64,000 bases of DNA. Source: Litoribrevibacter albus. GTDB lineage: Bacteria > Pseudomonadota > Gammaproteobacteria > Pseudomonadales > Litoribrevibacteraceae. The DNA is taken from positions 62,001 through 126,000 of the forward strand of contig NZ_BSNM01000006.1 in NCBI RefSeq assembly GCF_030159995.1, in the 5' to 3' direction. Positions within the stretch are counted from its first letter, which is position 1. Each line of letters starts with the position of its first letter. A program made the translations under genes and the position numbers. Positions 62,977 to 64,000 of this stretch are shown one piece after another. The notes beneath the pieces were generated by a model that was not told the origin of the DNA, made no database searches, and worked only from the letters and a program-made list of their open reading frames with translations.

Positions 62977-63984
62977 TTAATCTTTATCTTTGGACAACTC
63001 AGCGCCTTCGGCTTCTATCTCCGCTTGCTTCTCAAGGAAACCAGCTGCTTCTTCATCATGGGCCAGACGTTGCTCGGTAGGAATTGCGCGGGTTTGCTGG
63101 TTGAGCTGATGAATCTGAGAGGCATTTCCTAAGTCTCGCTCACTGGTAATCGCGGCAATGGATTCTCTGTCTTTCAGGAAGCTGATAACGTCTTTTTTGA
63201 TGTCTTGCAGCTCTTGCTCATCTTTGTGCATTTCCAGAATGTATCGAGGAAATTCCAGGTTTCTCATACCGGTTGATGCAAAGGTAGTAGAGACAATGCG
63301 AGAGACAATGACCCAAGGAGTAATGCTGCTTCGCACCAACACATTTTCGGAGCGAGTACTGTCGTGGATACCTGTGCCGGTGGAGATCTTGGACTCAGTG
63401 AAGGTGCCTTCGCATTTAAAGTAGATAAGCATGGATTCGAACTGCATTTCAGCAAAGAAGAGATGTGCTGTATTGCTAAGCAGGCCTGCAAATGAACGAA
63501 TCAGGATACCAATGACAAACAAGTGTAACGAGACGGCTGTGATGTCCAGCATGGTCTGTATTTGAGGGAGAGAAAGGTTTTTCAGTGCTCCGCTCAGGGC
63601 AGATCCTTGCTGATAAACATCGATCAAAGAAAACGCAAAAAATACCGAAAAAATGGAGGCGATGACATACAGTGCGTTGCCTGATACTAATGCAATCAGG
63701 CGGGTTTTACTGAACATGTTGCCCAGTTCAAGTGGTTTAACTTTGGGCTGGACTTCTTGAATCATCTCTCCTTTAAAGCCGCCTTTTCCGTCCACTTGCT
63801 CATGAAGCTCCGGATCAAGTTCGCGGTAGACTCGGTTAGGTACTTCTTTGTAACGACGATTTGCCATCACCAAGTTGTCGAGATTGATAAAAATTTCATT
63901 AGGATGAACAGATTCTTGCCAGTTTTCTCTCAATTCAGACACTTCTGCGTTACTGATAATTGCGTTTAAGCGTTTCTTCAACAT
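62977..63984 (-). CDS. Uncharacterised membrane protein
   Basis: The roughly 335-residue protein has a cytoplasmic N-terminal part (about 1-90; VMANRRYKEVPNRVYRELDPELHEQVDG), two hydrophobic stretches (LIALVSGNALYVIASIFSVFFAFSLI and MLDITAVSLHLFVIGILIRSFAGLL, about 95-180), then a soluble C-terminal part with a long charged helical tail. I recognise no family. No ribosome site is visible before the ATG at 63984, and the frame stays open to the window edge, so the true start may lie outside. It is on the same strand as, and 112 bp upstream of, the ArsR-methyltransferase gene. Confidence 0.7.
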   Translation of the reverse strand: MLKKRLNAIISNAEVSELRENWQESVHPNEIFINLDNLVMANRRYKEVPNRVYRELDPELHEQVDGKGGFKGEMIQEVQPKVKPLELGNMFSKTRLIALVSGNALYVIASIFSVFFAFSLIDVYQQGSALSGALKNLSLPQIQTMLDITAVSLHLFVIGILIRSFAGLLSNTAHLFFAEMQFESMLIYFKCEGTFTESKISTGTGIHDSTRSENVLVRSSITPWVIVSRIVSTTFASTGMRNLEFPRYILEMHKDEQELQDIKKDVISFLKDRESIAAITSERDLGNASQIHQLNQQTRAIPTEQRLAHDEEAAGFLEKQAEIEAEGAELSKDKD

Positions 63985-64000
63985 GATCAATAAAACGCTA

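Noticed and set aside
1-64000. CRISPR arrays, insertion sequences, prophage, tRNA or rRNA genes
   Set aside because: No repeat-spacer pattern, transposase, integrase, tRNA cloverleaf or rRNA segment was recognised on either strand.

Overview
The window is a stretch of gammaproteobacterial chromosome with a mid-range base composition (roughly half G+C by eye). No CRISPR array, insertion sequence, phage gene, tRNA or rRNA is visible. Gene order follows the Pseudomonas aeruginosa block that runs from ftsY through pilT/pilU to the pilG-chpC cluster and rsmE, with metK beside an ArsR-type regulator at the far end. The P. aeruginosa pyrR-pyrB-pyrC' block is replaced here by an enteric-type pyrB-pyrI pair. 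Together this suggests a marine, piliated relative of the Oceanospirillales/Pseudomonadales; genus is not resolvable from the sequence alone.

Layout. (1) 1-4.2 kb: two periplasmic binding proteins on the minus strand (the first is a lipoprotein cut by the window edge) diverge from a stand-alone response regulator and a membrane histidine kinase. (2) 4.4-9.1 kb: an RND/MMPL exporter whose 3' end overlaps parC (topoisomerase IV). (3) 9.3-14.5 kb: a lone solute-binding protein, then the aapJQMP general amino-acid ABC transporter on the minus strand. (4) 14.6-21.8 kb: DTW-domain tRNA modifier, rsmD, an unannotated 41-residue membrane peptide, ftsY-ftsE-ftsX, rpoH, a DUF423 protein and trmB. (5) 22-32.6 kb, minus strand: hemW, rdgB, a DUF4426 protein, metW, metX, a dynamin-like GTPase, yggT, proC and yggS, interrupted by a plus-strand chemoreceptor that ends in a PilZ domain. 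(6) 32.9-35.2 kb: the retraction ATPases pilT and pilU. (7) 35.2-37 kb: pyrBI behind a leader with the parts of a UTP-sensitive attenuator. (8) 37-40.1 kb, minus strand: yqgF, yqgE, tonB3-like and gshB. (9) 40.4-54.8 kb: pilG-H-I-J-K-chpA-chpB-chpC, the Pil-Chp chemosensory pathway controlling twitching, with a 2758-residue ChpA. (10) 54.8-64 kb: rsmE, a Na+/phosphate cotransporter, a small helix-turn-helix-like protein, then the SAM-cycle group metF, ahcY, metK and an ArsR-methyltransferase fusion, and an unrecognised membrane protein at the right edge.

How the parts fit together. Type IV pilus retraction (PilT/PilU), its chemosensory control (PilG-ChpC), TonB3 and probably the PilZ chemoreceptor form a surface-motility theme. 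MetX/MetW, MetF, AhcY, MetK and the ArsR-methyltransferase regulator form a methionine/SAM theme.

The most interesting non-coding signals are the pyrBI leader (promoter, short leader ORF and terminator at 35252-35441), a three-way-junction RNA followed by a terminator directly before metX (27981-28101), and a long perfect inverted repeat before the ArsR-methyltransferase gene (62898-62933). No wholly new multi-gene system is evident. The best candidates for something undescribed are the metX leader RNA and the binding-protein/two-component locus at the left edge.
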